Shown one piece after another: positions 9,344-19,531 of a stretch of 64,000 nucleotides of DNA; the stretch's first letter is position 1, and each line of letters starts with the position of its first letter. The position numbers and the translations under genes are program-made. The notes under the pieces are model-generated. The model was not told the DNA's origin, made no database searches, and saw nothing but the letters and a program-made list of their open reading frames with translations. Source of the stretch: an uncultured Clostridia bacterium. GTDB lineage: Bacteria > Bacillota > Clostridia > Oscillospirales > Acutalibacteraceae. Location: the NCBI GenBank assembly GCA_947627055.1, contig CANQUS010000008.1, positions 1-64,000 of the forward strand. The letters are read 5' to 3'.

Positions 9344-10093
9344 TTAGGGAAGTGTCATAATGACAGGTCCGTCGGGAGTGATTGCTACCGTATGCTCGAA
9401 GTGTGCTGAAAGGCTTCCGTCTGCTGTAACGGTAGTCCATTTATCGCTCAGCACCTTTACCTTATTGCTTCCGGCATTTATCATAGGCTCAATAGCTATT
9501 GTCATACCCGGTAAGAGGCGCACACCACGCCCCGGTGTGCCGTAATTAGGTACACTTGGATCCTCATGCAGCTTCGCACCTACTCCGTGACCGACAAAAT
9601 CTCGTACCACCGAGTAGCTGCGCGGCTCGGCATACCGTTGTACCGCGCTGCCTATATCACCGATCCTGTTCCCCGCGACAGCTCTCTTAATTCCCTCATA
9701 AAGAGCCTCGCGCGTAGTATCGAGAAGCGCCTGAGCTTCATGTGAAATATCGCCGCACGGAAACGTCCATGCGTTATCCCCATGATAGCCGTTATAGCGG
9801 GCGCCCACGTCAATACTGACGATATCGCCTTGCTTCAGGATCGTTTGCTTGCTTGGTATGCCGTGGATGACTACATTGTTTACAGAAATGCACGCGCTTG
9901 CGGGAAATCCGCCGTAGCCGAGAAACGAGGGGACAGCCCCCTGTTCCTCAATGTACCTGCGGACAATGCTGTCGATCTCGAACGTCGATACACCCGGTTC
10001 AACAGCTTCACCTGCTAAGCGCAAGGCTTGCTGCGAGATCCTGCCGGCATCACGCATAGCGGCGATCTCGCGTGTCGTCTTGAGGACTACCAT
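9344..10093 (-). CDS. map: Methionine aminopeptidase, type I
   Basis: The enzyme removes the initiator Met from nascent proteins. The 249 residues hold the pita-bread fold metal ligands: DVGARYNGYHGDNAW with two Asp, GHGVG with the His, IEPM with one Glu, and a late Glu in FEHTVAI. The length fits the short type I form with no zinc-finger extension. The ATG at 10093 is 3 bases past the adk stop codon, so the two are likely translationally coupled. Confidence 0.96.
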   Translation of the reverse strand: MVVLKTTREIAAMRDAGRISQQALRLAGEAVEPGVSTFEIDSIVRRYIEEQGAVPSFLGYGGFPASACISVNNVVIHGIPSKQTILKQGDIVSIDVGARYNGYHGDNAWTFPCGDISHEAQALLDTTREALYEGIKRAVAGNRIGDIGSAVQRYAEPRSYSVVRDFVGHGVGAKLHEDPSVPNYGTPGRGVRLLPGMTIAIEPMINAGSNKVKVLSDKWTTVTADGSLSAHFEHTVAITPDGPVIMTLP

Positions 10094-10096
10094 TCG

Positions 10097-10729
10097 TTAA
10101 GCCTCAAGTGCTTCAAGAAGAAGACGTGTCGTATCCTCGATCTCCTCCTGACCTTCGACAACGGTGAGCTTGCCCTGCTTATCATAGTAATCCTTAAGTG
10201 GTTCTGTTTCACTATGATAAATATCAAGGCGTGCCTTAACTGTATCGGGATGGTCATCCTTGCGTTGAATAAGGGCGCCTGAGCAAACATCGCAAACACC
10301 GTCAACCTTGGGTGACTTGTACTCAAGATGATAGCTTGCGCCACACTTTTCACAGACGCGGCGTCCGGACATTCTGTTTATTATCTTCTCGTCGGCAACC
10401 TCAATGTCGATCACCTTATCTATGACAATACCCATCTGGTCCAGAGCCTCGGCCTGAGGGATAGTTCTCGGGAAGCCGTCAAGAATGAAACCGTCCTTGC
10501 AGTCATCCTTGATTATCCTGTCCTTGATAATGCCGATAACGACATCGTCAGGAACGAGCTGACCGGCATCCATATAGCTTTTAGCCTTGAGACCCATCTC
10601 CGTACCGGTTTTCAACGCCTCACGGATAATGTTACCCGTAGAAATAGCGGGAATATTGTAACGATTGCAGATAACCTCGGCTTGCGTGCCTTTACCTGCG
10701 CCGGGAGCGCCTAAAAGAATGATTTTCAT
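10097..10729 (-). CDS. adk: Adenylate kinase with zinc-binding lid
   Basis: The enzyme interconverts ATP plus AMP and two ADP. The 210 residues start with the P-loop GAPGAGKGTQ, carry the NMP-binding segment (STGNIIREAL), DGFPRT, and a lid with four cysteines (CEKCGASYH and CDVCSGALI) that marks the zinc-containing form of Gram-positive bacteria. The ATG at 10729 follows AAAGGAG. It lies between secY and map, as is standard. Confidence 0.97.
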   Translation of the reverse strand: MKIILLGAPGAGKGTQAEVICNRYNIPAISTGNIIREALKTGTEMGLKAKSYMDAGQLVPDDVVIGIIKDRIIKDDCKDGFILDGFPRTIPQAEALDQMGIVIDKVIDIEVADEKIINRMSGRRVCEKCGASYHLEYKSPKVDGVCDVCSGALIQRKDDHPDTVKARLDIYHSETEPLKDYYDKQGKLTVVEGQEEIEDTTRLLLEALEA

Positions 10730-10752
10730 ATCGTACTCCTTTCAGTGTGCTG

Positions 10753-12069
10753 TCAATCAAGGAAGCCCTTGTAGTGACGCATCATCATCTGTGACTCAAG
10801 CTGCTTCATAGTTTCAAGAGCGACACCTACCAAAATGATAACCGAAGTACCGCCCATCATAAGGCTGCTTGTATTCATGCCCGTGAATTTTGAATAAAGC
10901 AACGGGACAAGGGCAATGAACGCAAGGAACAAAGCGCCGATCAAAGTGATTTTCGACAATATCTTGGCAATAAAATCCACAGTCGGCTTACCCGGTCTGA
11001 TACCGGGTATAGTACCGTTATTCTGACGGAGATTATTGGCCATTTCCAGCGGATTATACTGAATCGCAACATAGAAATATGCGAACCCGAGAATAAGGAT
11101 AAAGTAAAGGCCTATATAGAGCCATCCACCGATAGAGAAGAGGTCAAAAAAGCCCTTCCAAAAGCCTGTAATATTATCCGCGCCAATGAAAAATTGGATC
11201 GTACTCGGGATAGAGAGAATAGAGCTTGCAAAGATGATAGGCATAACGCCCGAGAGACCGACCTTGATAGGAAGGTGGCTGCTCTGACCGCCGTACATCT
11301 TTCGACCGACAACACGCTTAGCGTATTGTATCGGAATGCGGCGTTCAGCATCGTTCATAAAGACGATGATCCAAACGACCACAAGTGAAATAACTACATA
11401 GAGCGGAACAAGTATGAAGTACTGTATCTGTCCGTTGACACCGAGCATGAATAAGTCGTAGAGAGCGAAAAACATATACGGAAGTCTTGCTACGATACCG
11501 GAAAACAGAAGAATAGAAATACCGTTTCCTATTCCCTTCTGGTTTATCTGCTCACCAAGCCACATCATAAGCGCCGTACCTGCAGTAAACGACAGAATAA
11601 TTACCGCCGCTGTGAATACCGCAGAGAAGCCGTCTCTGTATGTTACTATATTAGAGGCATACAGCCAATAATAGTATGCGCCGCCCTGGATCAATCCGAG
11701 AATGACTGTAACATAACGTGTGATCTTACCAATTTTCTTTCTGCCCTCCTCACCCTCTTTAGAAAGACGTTCGAGGGCAGGTATGGCAACAGTCAGGAGC
11801 TGTATGATAATTGAAGAGTTAATGTACGGTGTTACCGACATAGCGAACAATGTAGCGTTTGAGAATGCGCCGCCCGACATTGTGTCGAGATACGCGAGCA
11901 TACCACCGTTTTCGGTAAGGTTGCCCATGAGCGTATTCAGTGCGTCAATATTCAGAAACGGGACCGGTATGACCGAACCGATTCTGAATATTATGATAAT
12001 GAAAAGCGTAAAAAGTATTTTTTTACGAAGGTCAACTATTCCCCAGGCGTTTCTGATTGTTTTGAACAA
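10753..12069 (-). CDS. secY: Protein translocase subunit SecY
   Basis: SecY is the channel of the general secretion machinery. The 438 residues show ten hydrophobic segments, the plug-region start FRIGSVIPVPF, and the C-terminal cytoplasmic loop RPGKPTVDFIAKIL. The start is TTG at 12069, directly abutting the rplO stop codon, with GAGGTGG inside the end of rplO as the ribosome binding site. This tight join implies coupling to rplO. Confidence 0.97.
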   Translation of the reverse strand: MFKTIRNAWGIVDLRKKILFTLFIIIIFRIGSVIPVPFLNIDALNTLMGNLTENGGMLAYLDTMSGGAFSNATLFAMSVTPYINSSIIIQLLTVAIPALERLSKEGEEGRKKIGKITRYVTVILGLIQGGAYYYWLYASNIVTYRDGFSAVFTAAVIILSFTAGTALMMWLGEQINQKGIGNGISILLFSGIVARLPYMFFALYDLFMLGVNGQIQYFILVPLYVVISLVVVWIIVFMNDAERRIPIQYAKRVVGRKMYGGQSSHLPIKVGLSGVMPIIFASSILSIPSTIQFFIGADNITGFWKGFFDLFSIGGWLYIGLYFILILGFAYFYVAIQYNPLEMANNLRQNNGTIPGIRPGKPTVDFIAKILSKITLIGALFLAFIALVPLLYSKFTGMNTSSLMMGGTSVIILVGVALETMKQLESQMMMRHYKGFLD

Positions 12070-12510
12070 TTAAACCACCTCGGCCTTTCCTCCGGCGGCT
12101 TCGATTTTCTGCTTTGCAGACTCGGAATATGCGGAAACCTTAACAGTAAGCTTTTTGGAAATTTCTCCATTACCAAGGATCTTAATGCCGTCGTATTCCT
12201 TTTTAACGATACCCGCGCTGATGAGAGCCTGTGCGTCAACCTCTGCGCCATCCTCAAACCTGTCAAGGTCGGAAACATTTATGGCAACGATCTTCTTAGC
12301 AAAGATATTGTTAAAGCCTCTCTTTGGAATGCGTCTCTGAAGCGGCATCTGACCGCCCTCAAAGCCGGGGCGGATGCTTCCGCCGGAACGGGCCTTTTGA
12401 CCCTTATGACCCTTGCCGGCAGTCTTGCCTTGACCTGATCCGTGACCGCGTCCGATCCTCCTGCGTTCCTTAGTAGAACCCTCAACTGCTGTCAATTCGT
12501 GCAATTTCAT
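12070..12510 (-). CDS. rplO: 50S ribosomal protein L15
   Basis: L15 is a late-assembly large-subunit protein. The 146 residues begin [30 protein letters not shown], of which the glycine-rich basic N-terminal arm is diagnostic. The ATG at 12510 follows AAGGAGGTG. The stop codon touches the secY start. Confidence 0.97.
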   Translation of the reverse strand: MKLHELTAVEGSTKERRRIGRGHGSGQGKTAGKGHKGQKARSGGSIRPGFEGGQMPLQRRIPKRGFNNIFAKKIVAINVSDLDRFEDGAEVDAQALISAGIVKKEYDGIKILGNGEISKKLTVKVSAYSESAKQKIEAAGGKAEVV

Positions 12511-12530
12511 ATTACTCGCACCTCCTTACT

Positions 12531-12707
12531 TTAACCTTCAACCTCGATGAGATGGCTTATCTTAGCTATCTTACCTCTTGTTGCGGCATTGTCCGGCTGA
12601 ACTGTCGTGTCGCCGGGCTTTTTAAGACCGAGTGAATGGGCGGTCGCAATCTGGTCCTTTAAAACTGCGATAAGACTCTTTTTAAGAGTGATCTTGATTT
12701 CTGCCAT
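12531..12707 (-). CDS. rpmD: 50S ribosomal protein L30
   Basis: The 58-residue product reads MAEIKITLKKSLIAVLKDQI and continues with the typical THR/AHSLGLKK-type segment of L30, ending HLIEVEG. The length matches bacterial L30. The ATG at 12707 follows GGGAGG. It sits between rpsE and rplO as expected. Confidence 0.95.
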   Translation of the reverse strand: MAEIKITLKKSLIAVLKDQIATAHSLGLKKPGDTTVQPDNAATRGKIAKISHLIEVEG

Positions 12708-12721
12708 TTTTGCTTCCTCCC

Positions 12722-13219
12722 TTAAAGAATTTCTTTTACTGACTTACCGCGGAGAACAGCGACTTCCTCGGCTGTTCTGAGGCTGCGGAGACCCGCGAGT
12801 GTAGCTCTGACAACGTTGCAGGGATTTGAAGAACGCAGAGCCTTTGTCCTGATGTCCCTGATGCCGACCGCTTCAACAACGGCACGGACAGGACCGCCGG
12901 CGATAACACCGGTACCGGGAGCCGCAGGCTTCATAATAACCTTGCCCGCACCAAAGATGCCTGTGACCTCATGGGGGATCGTGTTGCCCTTGAGGGCTAC
13001 CTTAAAGAGGTTTTTCTTAGCATCCTCGATACCCTTGCGGATAGCGTCAGGAACCTCGCCTGCCTTGCCGATGCCGAAACCGACTATGCCGTCGCCGTCA
13101 CCGACAACAACGAGAGCAGCGAACTTATATATACGACCGCCCTTAACGGTCTTTGATACACGGTTGATAGTAACAACGTGCTCTTTCAAATCAAGCTTAG
13201 ATGCGTCAATTATAGCCAA
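12722..13219 (-). CDS. rpsE: 30S ribosomal protein S5
   Basis: S5 supports decoding accuracy and mRNA unwinding at the entry channel. The 165 residues contain the dsRNA-binding-like N-terminal domain ([20 protein letters not shown]) and the C-terminal domain with [15 protein letters not shown] sequence ([13 protein letters not shown]). The start is TTG at 13219, seven bases from AGGAGG. Confidence 0.97.
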   Translation of the reverse strand: MAIIDASKLDLKEHVVTINRVSKTVKGGRIYKFAALVVVGDGDGIVGFGIGKAGEVPDAIRKGIEDAKKNLFKVALKGNTIPHEVTGIFGAGKVIMKPAAPGTGVIAGGPVRAVVEAVGIRDIRTKALRSSNPCNVVRATLAGLRSLRTAEEVAVLRGKSVKEIL

Positions 13220-13234
13220 AGTTATTCCTCCTTA

Positions 13235-13594
13235 TCAGAATTTGAGACCGCCCTCGCGAGCGCCTTCGGCCAATTCCTTGACGCGTCCGTGGAAAATATA
13301 TCCACCGCGGTCAAAAACGACCTCTGTAATGTTCTTTTCAGCTGCACGCTTTGCGATAAGAGCGCCGACCCTGCGGGCAGCGTCCTTATTTCCGCCATAA
13401 CCATCTATTTCCTTATCAAGCGAAGATGCAGAAGCGAGTGTGACACCCTTGACATCGTCGATAAGCTGAGCATAGATATTGTTAGTGGAGCGGAAAACGT
13501 TAAGGCGAGGACGAACAGCCGTACCGCTTACCTTACCGCGCACTCTCTTGTGGCGGTTAAGTCTTGCCTTGTTTGTATCAGGCTTTTTCACCAT
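13235..13594 (-). CDS. rplR: 50S ribosomal protein L18
   Basis: L18 binds 5S rRNA with L5. The 119 residues include [17 protein letters not shown] and the conserved C-terminal [25 protein letters not shown]. The ATG at 13594 follows GGAGTG. Its length is normal. Confidence 0.97.
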   Translation of the reverse strand: MVKKPDTNKARLNRHKRVRGKVSGTAVRPRLNVFRSTNNIYAQLIDDVKGVTLASASSLDKEIDGYGGNKDAARRVGALIAKRAAEKNITEVVFDRGGYIFHGRVKELAEGAREGGLKF

Positions 13595-13612
13595 AGTTTA
13601 TTCACTCCTTAA

Positions 13613-14161
13613 TTACTTCTTGCCGCCCTTACCGGCCTTGCCTTCCTTGCGGCGGATAACTTCATCGGCGTACTTGATGCCCTTGCCTTTATAAGGCTCG
13701 GGCGGACGCTTCTCTCTTACTTCTGCGGCAAACTGACCAACCTTCTGCTTATCAGGACCGCTGATGATGATCGTATTGGGATCCGGAGCTTCGATCTTTA
13801 TATCGTCTGTATCTGAAACGATGACCTGATGTGAATATCCGAGATTCATTACGAGATCCTTACCCTTTTTCTGAACACGATAACCGACGCCGTTGACCTG
13901 AAGCTGCTTTTTAAAGCCGTTAGATACACCTTCGACCATGTTAGCTATAAGCGAACGTGTCAGACCGTGCAGTGATCGGTTCTCTTTAGCGTCATCGGGA
14001 CGCTCGACAGTTATGACATTGTTTTCTATTTTAACGGTCATGTTAGGGTGGATCTTCTGAGTTAAAGTACCCTTGGGACCCTTGACCGTGATAACACCGT
14101 CCTCGAGCTTAGCTTCGACTCCGGCGGGAATATTTATGGGTTTTCTTCCAATTCGAGACAT
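13613..14161 (-). CDS. rplF: 50S ribosomal protein L6
   Basis: L6 sits near the sarcin-ricin loop. The 182 residues start MSRIGRKPINIPAGV and carry the signature PEPYKGKGIKYADEVIRRKEGK. The tail GKAGKGGKK is basic and lysine-rich. The ATG at 14161 follows GGGGGTG. Confidence 0.97.
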   Translation of the reverse strand: MSRIGRKPINIPAGVEAKLEDGVITVKGPKGTLTQKIHPNMTVKIENNVITVERPDDAKENRSLHGLTRSLIANMVEGVSNGFKKQLQVNGVGYRVQKKGKDLVMNLGYSHQVIVSDTDDIKIEAPDPNTIIISGPDKQKVGQFAAEVREKRPPEPYKGKGIKYADEVIRRKEGKAGKGGKK

Positions 14162-14173
14162 TACTGCACCCCC

Positions 14174-14572
14174 TTACCAAATATAAGCGAGAACCTCGCC
14201 GCCGACATTTTCCTTGCGCGCCTGACGGTCAGTCATAACACCCTTGGATGTCGAGATGATCGCGATACCGAGACCCTTCATAACTCTCGGAAGGTTCTCT
14301 ACGTCGCTGTATATACGCAAGCCCGGCTTGGAAACTCTGCGAAGTCCTGTAATAACCGGAGCCTTGTCCTCTGTATACTTAAGAACAACCTTTATAACAC
14401 CCTGTTTGCCGTCTTCAGCTACTGTGAAGCTCTTAATATAGCCTTCATCGAGGAGAATCTGAACGATAGCCTTCTTAATATTAGAAGCAGGGATTTCGAC
14501 GGATTCATGCTTTTGAGTATTTGCGTTACGTATTCTTGTAAGCAAATCTGCGATTGAATCTGTAATTTGCAT
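14174..14572 (-). CDS. rpsH: 30S ribosomal protein S8
   Basis: S8 binds central-domain 16S rRNA and in many bacteria represses its own operon. The 132 residues begin [18 protein letters not shown] and carry the signature [14 protein letters not shown] near the C-terminus. The ATG at 14572 follows AAGGAGG. Confidence 0.97.
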   Translation of the reverse strand: MQITDSIADLLTRIRNANTQKHESVEIPASNIKKAIVQILLDEGYIKSFTVAEDGKQGVIKVVLKYTEDKAPVITGLRRVSKPGLRIYSDVENLPRVMKGLGIAIISTSKGVMTDRQARKENVGGEVLAYIW

Positions 14573-14595
14573 ACGGAAACCTCCTTCTTAAAGCC

Positions 14596-14781
14596 TTACC
14601 AGCTTGCTTTCTTAACACCCGGGATCTCGCCCTTGTAGGCAAGCTCACGGAAGCATATACGGCATATGCCGAACTTGCGGAGGTATGCATGAGGCCTGCC
14701 GCAAATCTTGCATCTGTTATACTCTCTTGTAGAGAACTTCTGAGTTCTTTGCTGCTTAACTTTCATTGATGTCTTGGCCAC
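14596..14781 (-). CDS. rpsN: 30S ribosomal protein S14, zinc-binding short form
   Basis: The 61-residue product has two CxxC pairs (CKIC and CRIC) that bind zinc, which identifies the short type Z S14. It starts with GTG at 14781, seven bases from AGGAGG. No zinc-independent paralogue is in the window. Confidence 0.97.
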   Translation of the reverse strand: MAKTSMKVKQQRTQKFSTREYNRCKICGRPHAYLRKFGICRICFRELAYKGEIPGVKKASW

Positions 14782-14793
14782 AATTATCCCTCC

Positions 14794-15333
14794 TTATTTC
14801 TCAAACGGAGCGCCAAGGAGCGTCAAAAGCTCTCTTGCCTCTTCGTCAGTCTGTGCTGTAGTAACGAAGCAGATATCCATACCTCTCACCTTGTCGATCT
14901 TGTCGAACTCGATCTCGGGGAAGATGAGCTGCTCCTTAAGACCCATGTTGTAGTTGCCTCTGCCGTCGAAGGAGTTGGCGCTGATGCCTCTGAAGTCACG
15001 AACTCTCGGGAGAGCTACGTTAAAGAGTCTGTCTATAAATTCATACATTCTGTTTCCGCGAAGCGTTACCTTGACTCCTATCGGCATACCCTCACGGATC
15101 TTAAAGTTAGCAACACTCTTCTTAGCTCTGCAAACCATGGGCTTCTGACCTGTTATTGCCGCCAAATCGGATGAAATGGCGTCTATTGCCTTCGAGTTGT
15201 CCTTAGCCTCACCCGCGCCGACGTTGATAACGATCTTGTCGAGTTTAGGGATCTGCATAACACTCTTGTAACCGAATTTCTTCATAAGAGCGGGAGCAAT
15301 CTCGGAGATATATAAATCTTTCATTCTTGCCAT
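14794..15333 (-). CDS. rplE: 50S ribosomal protein L5
   Basis: L5 anchors 5S rRNA and contacts the P-site tRNA. The 179 residues contain the signature [17 protein letters not shown] and [19 protein letters not shown]. The ATG at 15333 follows AAGGAGG. Length is typical. Confidence 0.97.
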   Translation of the reverse strand: MARMKDLYISEIAPALMKKFGYKSVMQIPKLDKIVINVGAGEAKDNSKAIDAISSDLAAITGQKPMVCRAKKSVANFKIREGMPIGVKVTLRGNRMYEFIDRLFNVALPRVRDFRGISANSFDGRGNYNMGLKEQLIFPEIEFDKIDKVRGMDICFVTTAQTDEEARELLTLLGAPFEK

Positions 15334-15345
15334 TTGTTATCCTCC

Positions 15346-15675
15346 TTAGAGCGCCTCGCCGCATTTTTTGCAAATGCGCTGCTTGCTGCCGTCTTTCAGA
15401 ATCTGATGACCTACACGGGTAGGCTTGTTGCAATGCGGGCAAACGACCTGTACCTTGCTGGCGTACATAGCGCCCTCCGCCTTAACAATGCCGCCTGCCT
15501 CCCCCATTTTGCGTGGCTTGACGTGCTTGGAAACAAAGTTTACCTTCTCGATGATGACCTTGCCCTCCTTGGGACTGACCTGAAGGACCTTGCCCTTTTT
15601 GCCGCGCTGCGTGCCGGAGAGTACGACAACAGTATCGCCTGTCTTAACATGAACCTTGTTTTTATTATCAGCCAT
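15346..15675 (-). CDS. rplX: 50S ribosomal protein L24
   Basis: L24 is an assembly initiator. From the ATG at 15675 the product is 109 residues and has an N-terminal KOW motif (KTGDTVVVLSGTQRGKKGKV). I rejected a longer open frame starting at 15708, because AAGGAGGTG lies just upstream of 15675 and the longer form would overlap rplN. The C-terminal half carries CPHCNKP and CKKCGEA pairs that look like a zinc ribbon. Confidence 0.96.
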   Translation of the reverse strand: MADNKNKVHVKTGDTVVVLSGTQRGKKGKVLQVSPKEGKVIIEKVNFVSKHVKPRKMGEAGGIVKAEGAMYASKVQVVCPHCNKPTRVGHQILKDGSKQRICKKCGEAL

Positions 15676-15688
15676 TTCCGGCACCTCC

Positions 15689-16057
15689 TTAAAGAACCTC
15701 GGGAGCAAGGCTCAGGATCTTCATGTAATCCTTGTCTCTGAGTTCTCTTGCAACCGGTCCGAATATACGAGTACCTCTCGGGTTTTTATCGTCTCTGATG
15801 ATAACGGCTGCATTCTCATCAAATCTGATGTATGTTCCGTCATCACGACGTACGCCTCGAGCCGAGCGTACTATAACTGCCTTAACTACATCGCCTTTTT
15901 TAACAACGCCGCCGGGTGCTGCTTTTTTAACCGAAGCTACGACTACGTCGCCAATGTTAGCGTACCTCCTGCCGGTACCACCGAGAACGCGAATGCACAT
16001 GAGCTCCTTCGCGCCGGTATTATCGGCAACCTTGAGGTAGGTCTGCTGCTGTATCAC
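15689..16057 (-). CDS. rplN: 50S ribosomal protein L14
   Basis: L14 forms an intersubunit bridge. The 122 residues start [18 protein letters not shown] and end IMSLAPEVL-like (ILSLAPEVL). The start codon is GTG at 16057, preceded by AAAGGAGG. Confidence 0.97.
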   Translation of the reverse strand: MIQQQTYLKVADNTGAKELMCIRVLGGTGRRYANIGDVVVASVKKAAPGGVVKKGDVVKAVIVRSARGVRRDDGTYIRFDENAAVIIRDDKNPRGTRIFGPVARELRDKDYMKILSLAPEVL

Positions 16058-16087
16058 AGTGCGTTCCTCCTTTTAACAAAAACGAAA

Positions 16088-16342
16088 TTACTTCGCCTTC
16101 TCTATGATTTCTACCAGACGCCATCTCTTGTCCTTAGAGATAGGACGTGTCTCCATTATACGCACGCGGTCGCCTACTGAACACTCGTTCTTCTCGTCGT
16201 GTACCTTCAGTCTGACTGTACGCTTGATGATCTTATTATAAAGCGGGTGCTTGACACTGTTTTCAATGGCTACGACGACAGTCTTATCCATTTTAGTGCT
16301 TACTACCCTGCCGACATCTGTCTTTCTGAGATTTCTTTCCAC
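16088..16342 (-). CDS. rpsQ: 30S ribosomal protein S17
   Basis: The 84-residue OB-fold protein begins [24 protein letters not shown] and has the signature [19 protein letters not shown]. The start is GTG at 16342, preceded by GGGAGGAAG. Length and position between rpmC and rplN are standard. Confidence 0.97.
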   Translation of the reverse strand: MERNLRKTDVGRVVSTKMDKTVVVAIENSVKHPLYNKIIKRTVRLKVHDEKNECSVGDRVRIMETRPISKDKRWRLVEIIEKAK

Positions 16343-16362
16343 TTTGCGCTTCCTCCCTTCCC

Positions 16363-16569
16363 TTATGCGTCAGCGCTGTCACGGAGCTCGTTCTGACGCA
16401 GAACTGTCTGAACACGAGCGATGTCCTTTTTAACAGCGGAAATGCGCATTGGGTTTTCGAGCTGGTTTATAGCAAGCTGAAAACGTAGGTTGAAAAGCTC
16501 CTCTTTAAGGCTCTTGAGTTTTTCTTCAAGCTCTGTATTATTAAGTTCTCTGAGTTCTGAAGCCTTCAT
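16363..16569 (-). CDS. rpmC: 50S ribosomal protein L29
   Basis: L29 is a small helical protein at the tunnel exit where trigger factor docks. The 68 residues contain [17 protein letters not shown] and [18 protein letters not shown], both typical. The ATG at 16569 follows GGAGGTTGAG, and rplP ends 2 bases upstream. Confidence 0.97.
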   Translation of the reverse strand: MKASELRELNNTELEEKLKSLKEELFNLRFQLAINQLENPMRISAVKKDIARVQTVLRQNELRDSADA

Positions 16570-16571
16570 AA

Positions 16572-16994
16572 TTACTCAACCTCCGTTTCTTCCTTAGTAA
16601 CGAACTTGCACTTAACCGGCAGCTTCATAGCCGCCAAGCGCAACGCCTCTCTTGCGGTTTCCTCGGGGACGCCGCCAAGCTCGAACATAACTCTGCCGGG
16701 CTTAACAACAGCTACCCAAAACTCCGGTGCGCCCTTACCTTTACCCATACGAGTTTCCAAAGGTTTCTTTGTAACGGGCTTATCCGGGAAAATCTTGATC
16801 CAGACCTTGCCGAATCTTTTGCAGTAACGTGTCATAGCGACACGAGCCGCCTCTATTTGGTTTGAGGTGATCCATACAGGCTCAAGAGCCTGAAGACCGT
16901 AATCACCGTAAACAACCTTGTTACCGCGTGTAGCCTTACCGGTCATACGACCTCTGTGAACTCTGCGGTGTTTTACGCGCTTTGGCAACAGCAT
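16572..16994 (-). CDS. rplP: 50S ribosomal protein L16
   Basis: L16 helps organise the A-site tRNA. The 140 residues start [17 protein letters not shown] and contain [20 protein letters not shown]. Its ATG shares one base with the rpsC stop codon (TAATG), so the two are translationally coupled. Confidence 0.97.
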   Translation of the reverse strand: MLLPKRVKHRRVHRGRMTGKATRGNKVVYGDYGLQALEPVWITSNQIEAARVAMTRYCKRFGKVWIKIFPDKPVTKKPLETRMGKGKGAPEFWVAVVKPGRVMFELGGVPEETAREALRLAAMKLPVKCKFVTKEETEVE

Positions 16995-17659
16995 TATTTA
17001 CTGCCTCCTTCCCTGCGGGGCTTGCGTGTCTCATTGAGAACCTCGCCCTTGTAAAGCCATACCTTGACACCGATTATACCGTACGTTGTGTTTGCCTCAG
17101 CAAAGCCGTAGTCAATATCGGCTCTAAGTGTCTGAAGGGGGATCGTACCCTCATGATACTGTTCGGCTCGTGCTATTTCGGCACCGCCCAAACGACCTGA
17201 GCATTGGATCTTTATACCCTTTGCACCGAATCTCATCGCATGACCGATGGACTGTTTCATAGCGCGGCGGAAGGAAATTCTCTTCTCAAGCTGCTGCGCA
17301 ATGTTTTCCGCTACAAGCTGTGCGTTAAGATCGGGGTTTTTGACCTCAACGATATTGATAGCAACAGGCTTGCCGAGGAACTTCTCGCACTGAACGCGAA
17401 GCTTCTCTATCTCGCTGCCGCCCTTGCCGATAACCATACCGGGTTTAGCACAGTGAATATGGATCCTTACCCTGGAAGCATCACGCTCTATCTCGATTTT
17501 CGGTACACCCGCCGCATAAAGCTGCTTTTTAAGGAGCTTGCGGAGGTTATAGTCCTCAACGAGTGTGTCGCCGAAATCCTTGTCGTTAACATACCAGCGT
17601 GAATCCCAATTTTTGATTATGCCTACACGGAGACCGTGCGGATTAACTTTCTGGCCCAT
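16994..17659 (-). CDS. rpsC: 30S ribosomal protein S3
   Basis: S3 forms part of the mRNA entry helicase site. The 221 residues have the N-terminal [22 protein letters not shown], a KH domain with [12 protein letters not shown], and the C-terminal [28 protein letters not shown]. The ATG at 17659 follows GAGGAGG. Confidence 0.97.
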   Translation of the reverse strand: MGQKVNPHGLRVGIIKNWDSRWYVNDKDFGDTLVEDYNLRKLLKKQLYAAGVPKIEIERDASRVRIHIHCAKPGMVIGKGGSEIEKLRVQCEKFLGKPVAINIVEVKNPDLNAQLVAENIAQQLEKRISFRRAMKQSIGHAMRFGAKGIKIQCSGRLGGAEIARAEQYHEGTIPLQTLRADIDYGFAEANTTYGIIGVKVWLYKGEVLNETRKPRREGGSK

Positions 17660-17677
17660 AATTTACCTCCTCATCAC

Positions 17678-18019
17678 TTATTCTTTCTCTTTGAGTACGA
17701 GTGTTACGTGCGATGTCTTCTTATCAATTCTGTACGCACGACCCTGTGCTCTCGGACGAATACGCTTGAGAATCGGACCTTGAGATACGAAACACTCAGC
17801 TACATATAATCTGGAAACATCCATATTGTGGTTATTCTCAGCATTGGCCATTGCTGATTTTAGAAGTTTTTGCAAGTCTTCACAAGCAGCCTTGGGGGTA
17901 TGCTTGAGGACAGCCATTGCATAATCGCAGGGCTTGTTGCGGATCAAGTCCAAAACGATCTTGACCTTGCGTGGTGAAATGCGGGCGTATTTAAGCTCTG
18001 CCCTTGCTTCCATTTTCAT
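17678..18019 (-). CDS. rplV: 50S ribosomal protein L22
   Basis: L22 lines the exit tunnel. The 113 residues contain [18 protein letters not shown] and the hairpin end [23 protein letters not shown]. Two ATGs lie in frame: 18019 is only 3 bases from AGGAG, while 18013 ([10 protein letters not shown]) is 9 bases away and may be the true start. Confidence 0.96.
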   Translation of the reverse strand: MKMEARAELKYARISPRKVKIVLDLIRNKPCDYAMAVLKHTPKAACEDLQKLLKSAMANAENNHNMDVSRLYVAECFVSQGPILKRIRPRAQGRAYRIDKKTSHVTLVLKEKE

Positions 18020-18033
18020 ACACTCCTTTCGGC

Positions 18034-18306
18034 TTATTTCGTAGTTTTAGAACCGGCGTGACCCTTGAAAGTTCTTGTCGGGGCAAACTCGCCGAGCTTG
18101 TGGCCGACCATGTCTTCCGTAACATAAACCGGAACGTGCTTGCGGCCGTCGTGAACCGCAAACGTATGACCTACGAAGTCAGGGAAAATCGTTGAAGATC
18201 TGCTCCATGTTTTGAGGATCTTCTTCTCACCTGATTCGTTCATCTGCTGAATCCTTTTAAGCAGCTTAGGCTGTACATAAGGACCCTTTTTAACGCTTCT
18301 TCCCAT
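18034..18306 (-). CDS. rpsS: 30S ribosomal protein S19
   Basis: S19 sits in the small-subunit head with S13. The 90 residues begin [18 protein letters not shown] and hold the signature [37 protein letters not shown] region. The ATG at 18306 follows AAAGGAG. Confidence 0.97.
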   Translation of the reverse strand: MGRSVKKGPYVQPKLLKRIQQMNESGEKKILKTWSRSSTIFPDFVGHTFAVHDGRKHVPVYVTEDMVGHKLGEFAPTRTFKGHAGSKTTK

Positions 18307-18331
18307 AGTTCAAAGCTCCTTTCTGTATGCC

Positions 18332-19165
18332 TTACTTACCGTTTCTGCGTCTGACGATCATCTTGTCAGAGTTCTTGTGTTTAGCTCTTGTCTTGTAACC
18401 GGCTGTAGGCTTGCCCCATGGAGTTACAGGACTGGGACGTCCGACCGGGCTTTTGCCTTCACCGCCGCCGTGCGGGTGGTCGTTCGGGTTCATGACCGAG
18501 CCTCTTACCTTAGGTCTCCAACCCATGTTGCGCTTGCGACCCGCCTTACCGATCTTTACGTTTTCATGGTCGATGTTGCCGACCTGACCGATAGTAGCCA
18601 TGCAGGTGTTCGGGACATTTCTGAGTTCTCCCGATGGCAGTCTCAGAAGTGCGAGACTGCCCTCCTTAGCCATGAGCTGAGCCATATTGCCCGCGCTTCT
18701 CGCGAGCTGTGCGCCCTTGCCCGGGTAAAGCTCAACGTTGTGGACGAAAGTACCCACAGGGATATTTATGAGCGGAAGCGCGTTGCCGGGCTTGATGTCC
18801 GCTGTAGGACCCGCCGTGATCTTATCTCCGACCTTGAGGCCGTTCGGAGCTATGATGTATGTCTTTTCGCCGTCCGCATACTGCACGAGGGCGATATGAG
18901 CGGAACGGTTGGGATCGTACTCAAGAGTAAGAACCGTACCCTCTACATCAAACTTACGCCTCTTGAAGTCGATTATACGGTATTTCTGACGGTTGCCGCC
19001 GCCTCTATGGCGGACCGTAATTCTTCCGTAGCTGTTTCTGCCCGAATTTTTGCATTTGGGAGCCAGAAGGCTCTTTTCGGGAGAAACCTTTGACAGACCG
19101 GAATAATCAGTAACCGACATATTACGTCTTGATGGTGTAGTCGGCTTGTAATTCTTTATTGCCAT
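18332..19165 (-). CDS. rplB: 50S ribosomal protein L2
   Basis: L2 is required for subunit association and the peptidyl transferase centre. The 277 residues begin [18 protein letters not shown] and have the late signature [15 protein letters not shown] containing the conserved His. The ATG at 19165 follows GAGGAGTG. Confidence 0.98.
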   Translation of the reverse strand: MAIKNYKPTTPSRRNMSVTDYSGLSKVSPEKSLLAPKCKNSGRNSYGRITVRHRGGGNRQKYRIIDFKRRKFDVEGTVLTLEYDPNRSAHIALVQYADGEKTYIIAPNGLKVGDKITAGPTADIKPGNALPLINIPVGTFVHNVELYPGKGAQLARSAGNMAQLMAKEGSLALLRLPSGELRNVPNTCMATIGQVGNIDHENVKIGKAGRKRNMGWRPKVRGSVMNPNDHPHGGGEGKSPVGRPSPVTPWGKPTAGYKTRAKHKNSDKMIVRRRNGK

Positions 19166-19240
19166 TAGATTTCACACTCCTCATGATGGCTTTGCGGAGA
19201 AATGGCATTCTCCATTCATTCTGCCTGTATTATATCAGGC

Positions 19241-19531
19241 TTACATCATGCCTTCAAAAAATTCGATCGTCTTGCTCTCGTCCGTGAGAGTAACGATTGC
19301 CTTCTTCCAGGCAGCCGTATATCCGTCAGTTCTGCCCTGGCGGCGGTAATGACCTCTGACGTTAACGGTGTTTACCTTTTTGACCTTAACGCCGAAGATC
19401 TCCTCGACAGCCTTAGCTATCTCGATCTTGCCTGCGGTCTTAGCAACCTTAAAGGTGTACTTTTTCTCCGCGGCGCCCGCCATGCTCTTTTCTGTGATTA
19501 CAGGCTTTATAATGATGTCGCGTGCGTTCAT
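19241..19531 (-). CDS. rplW: 50S ribosomal protein L23
   Basis: L23 is the docking site for trigger factor and SRP at the tunnel exit. The 96 residues begin [17 protein letters not shown] and contain [15 protein letters not shown]. The ATG overlaps the rplD stop by four bases (ATGA), which implies translational coupling. Confidence 0.97.
   Translation of the reverse strand: MNARDIIIKPVITEKSMAGAAEKKYTFKVAKTAGKIEIAKAVEEIFGVKVKKVNTVNVRGHYRRQGRTDGYTAAWKKAIVTLTDESKTIEFFEGMM

Noticed and set aside
15676..15708. Longer rplX start giving 120 residues
   Set aside because: It would overlap rplN and ignore the AAGGAGGTG site just before the internal ATG.
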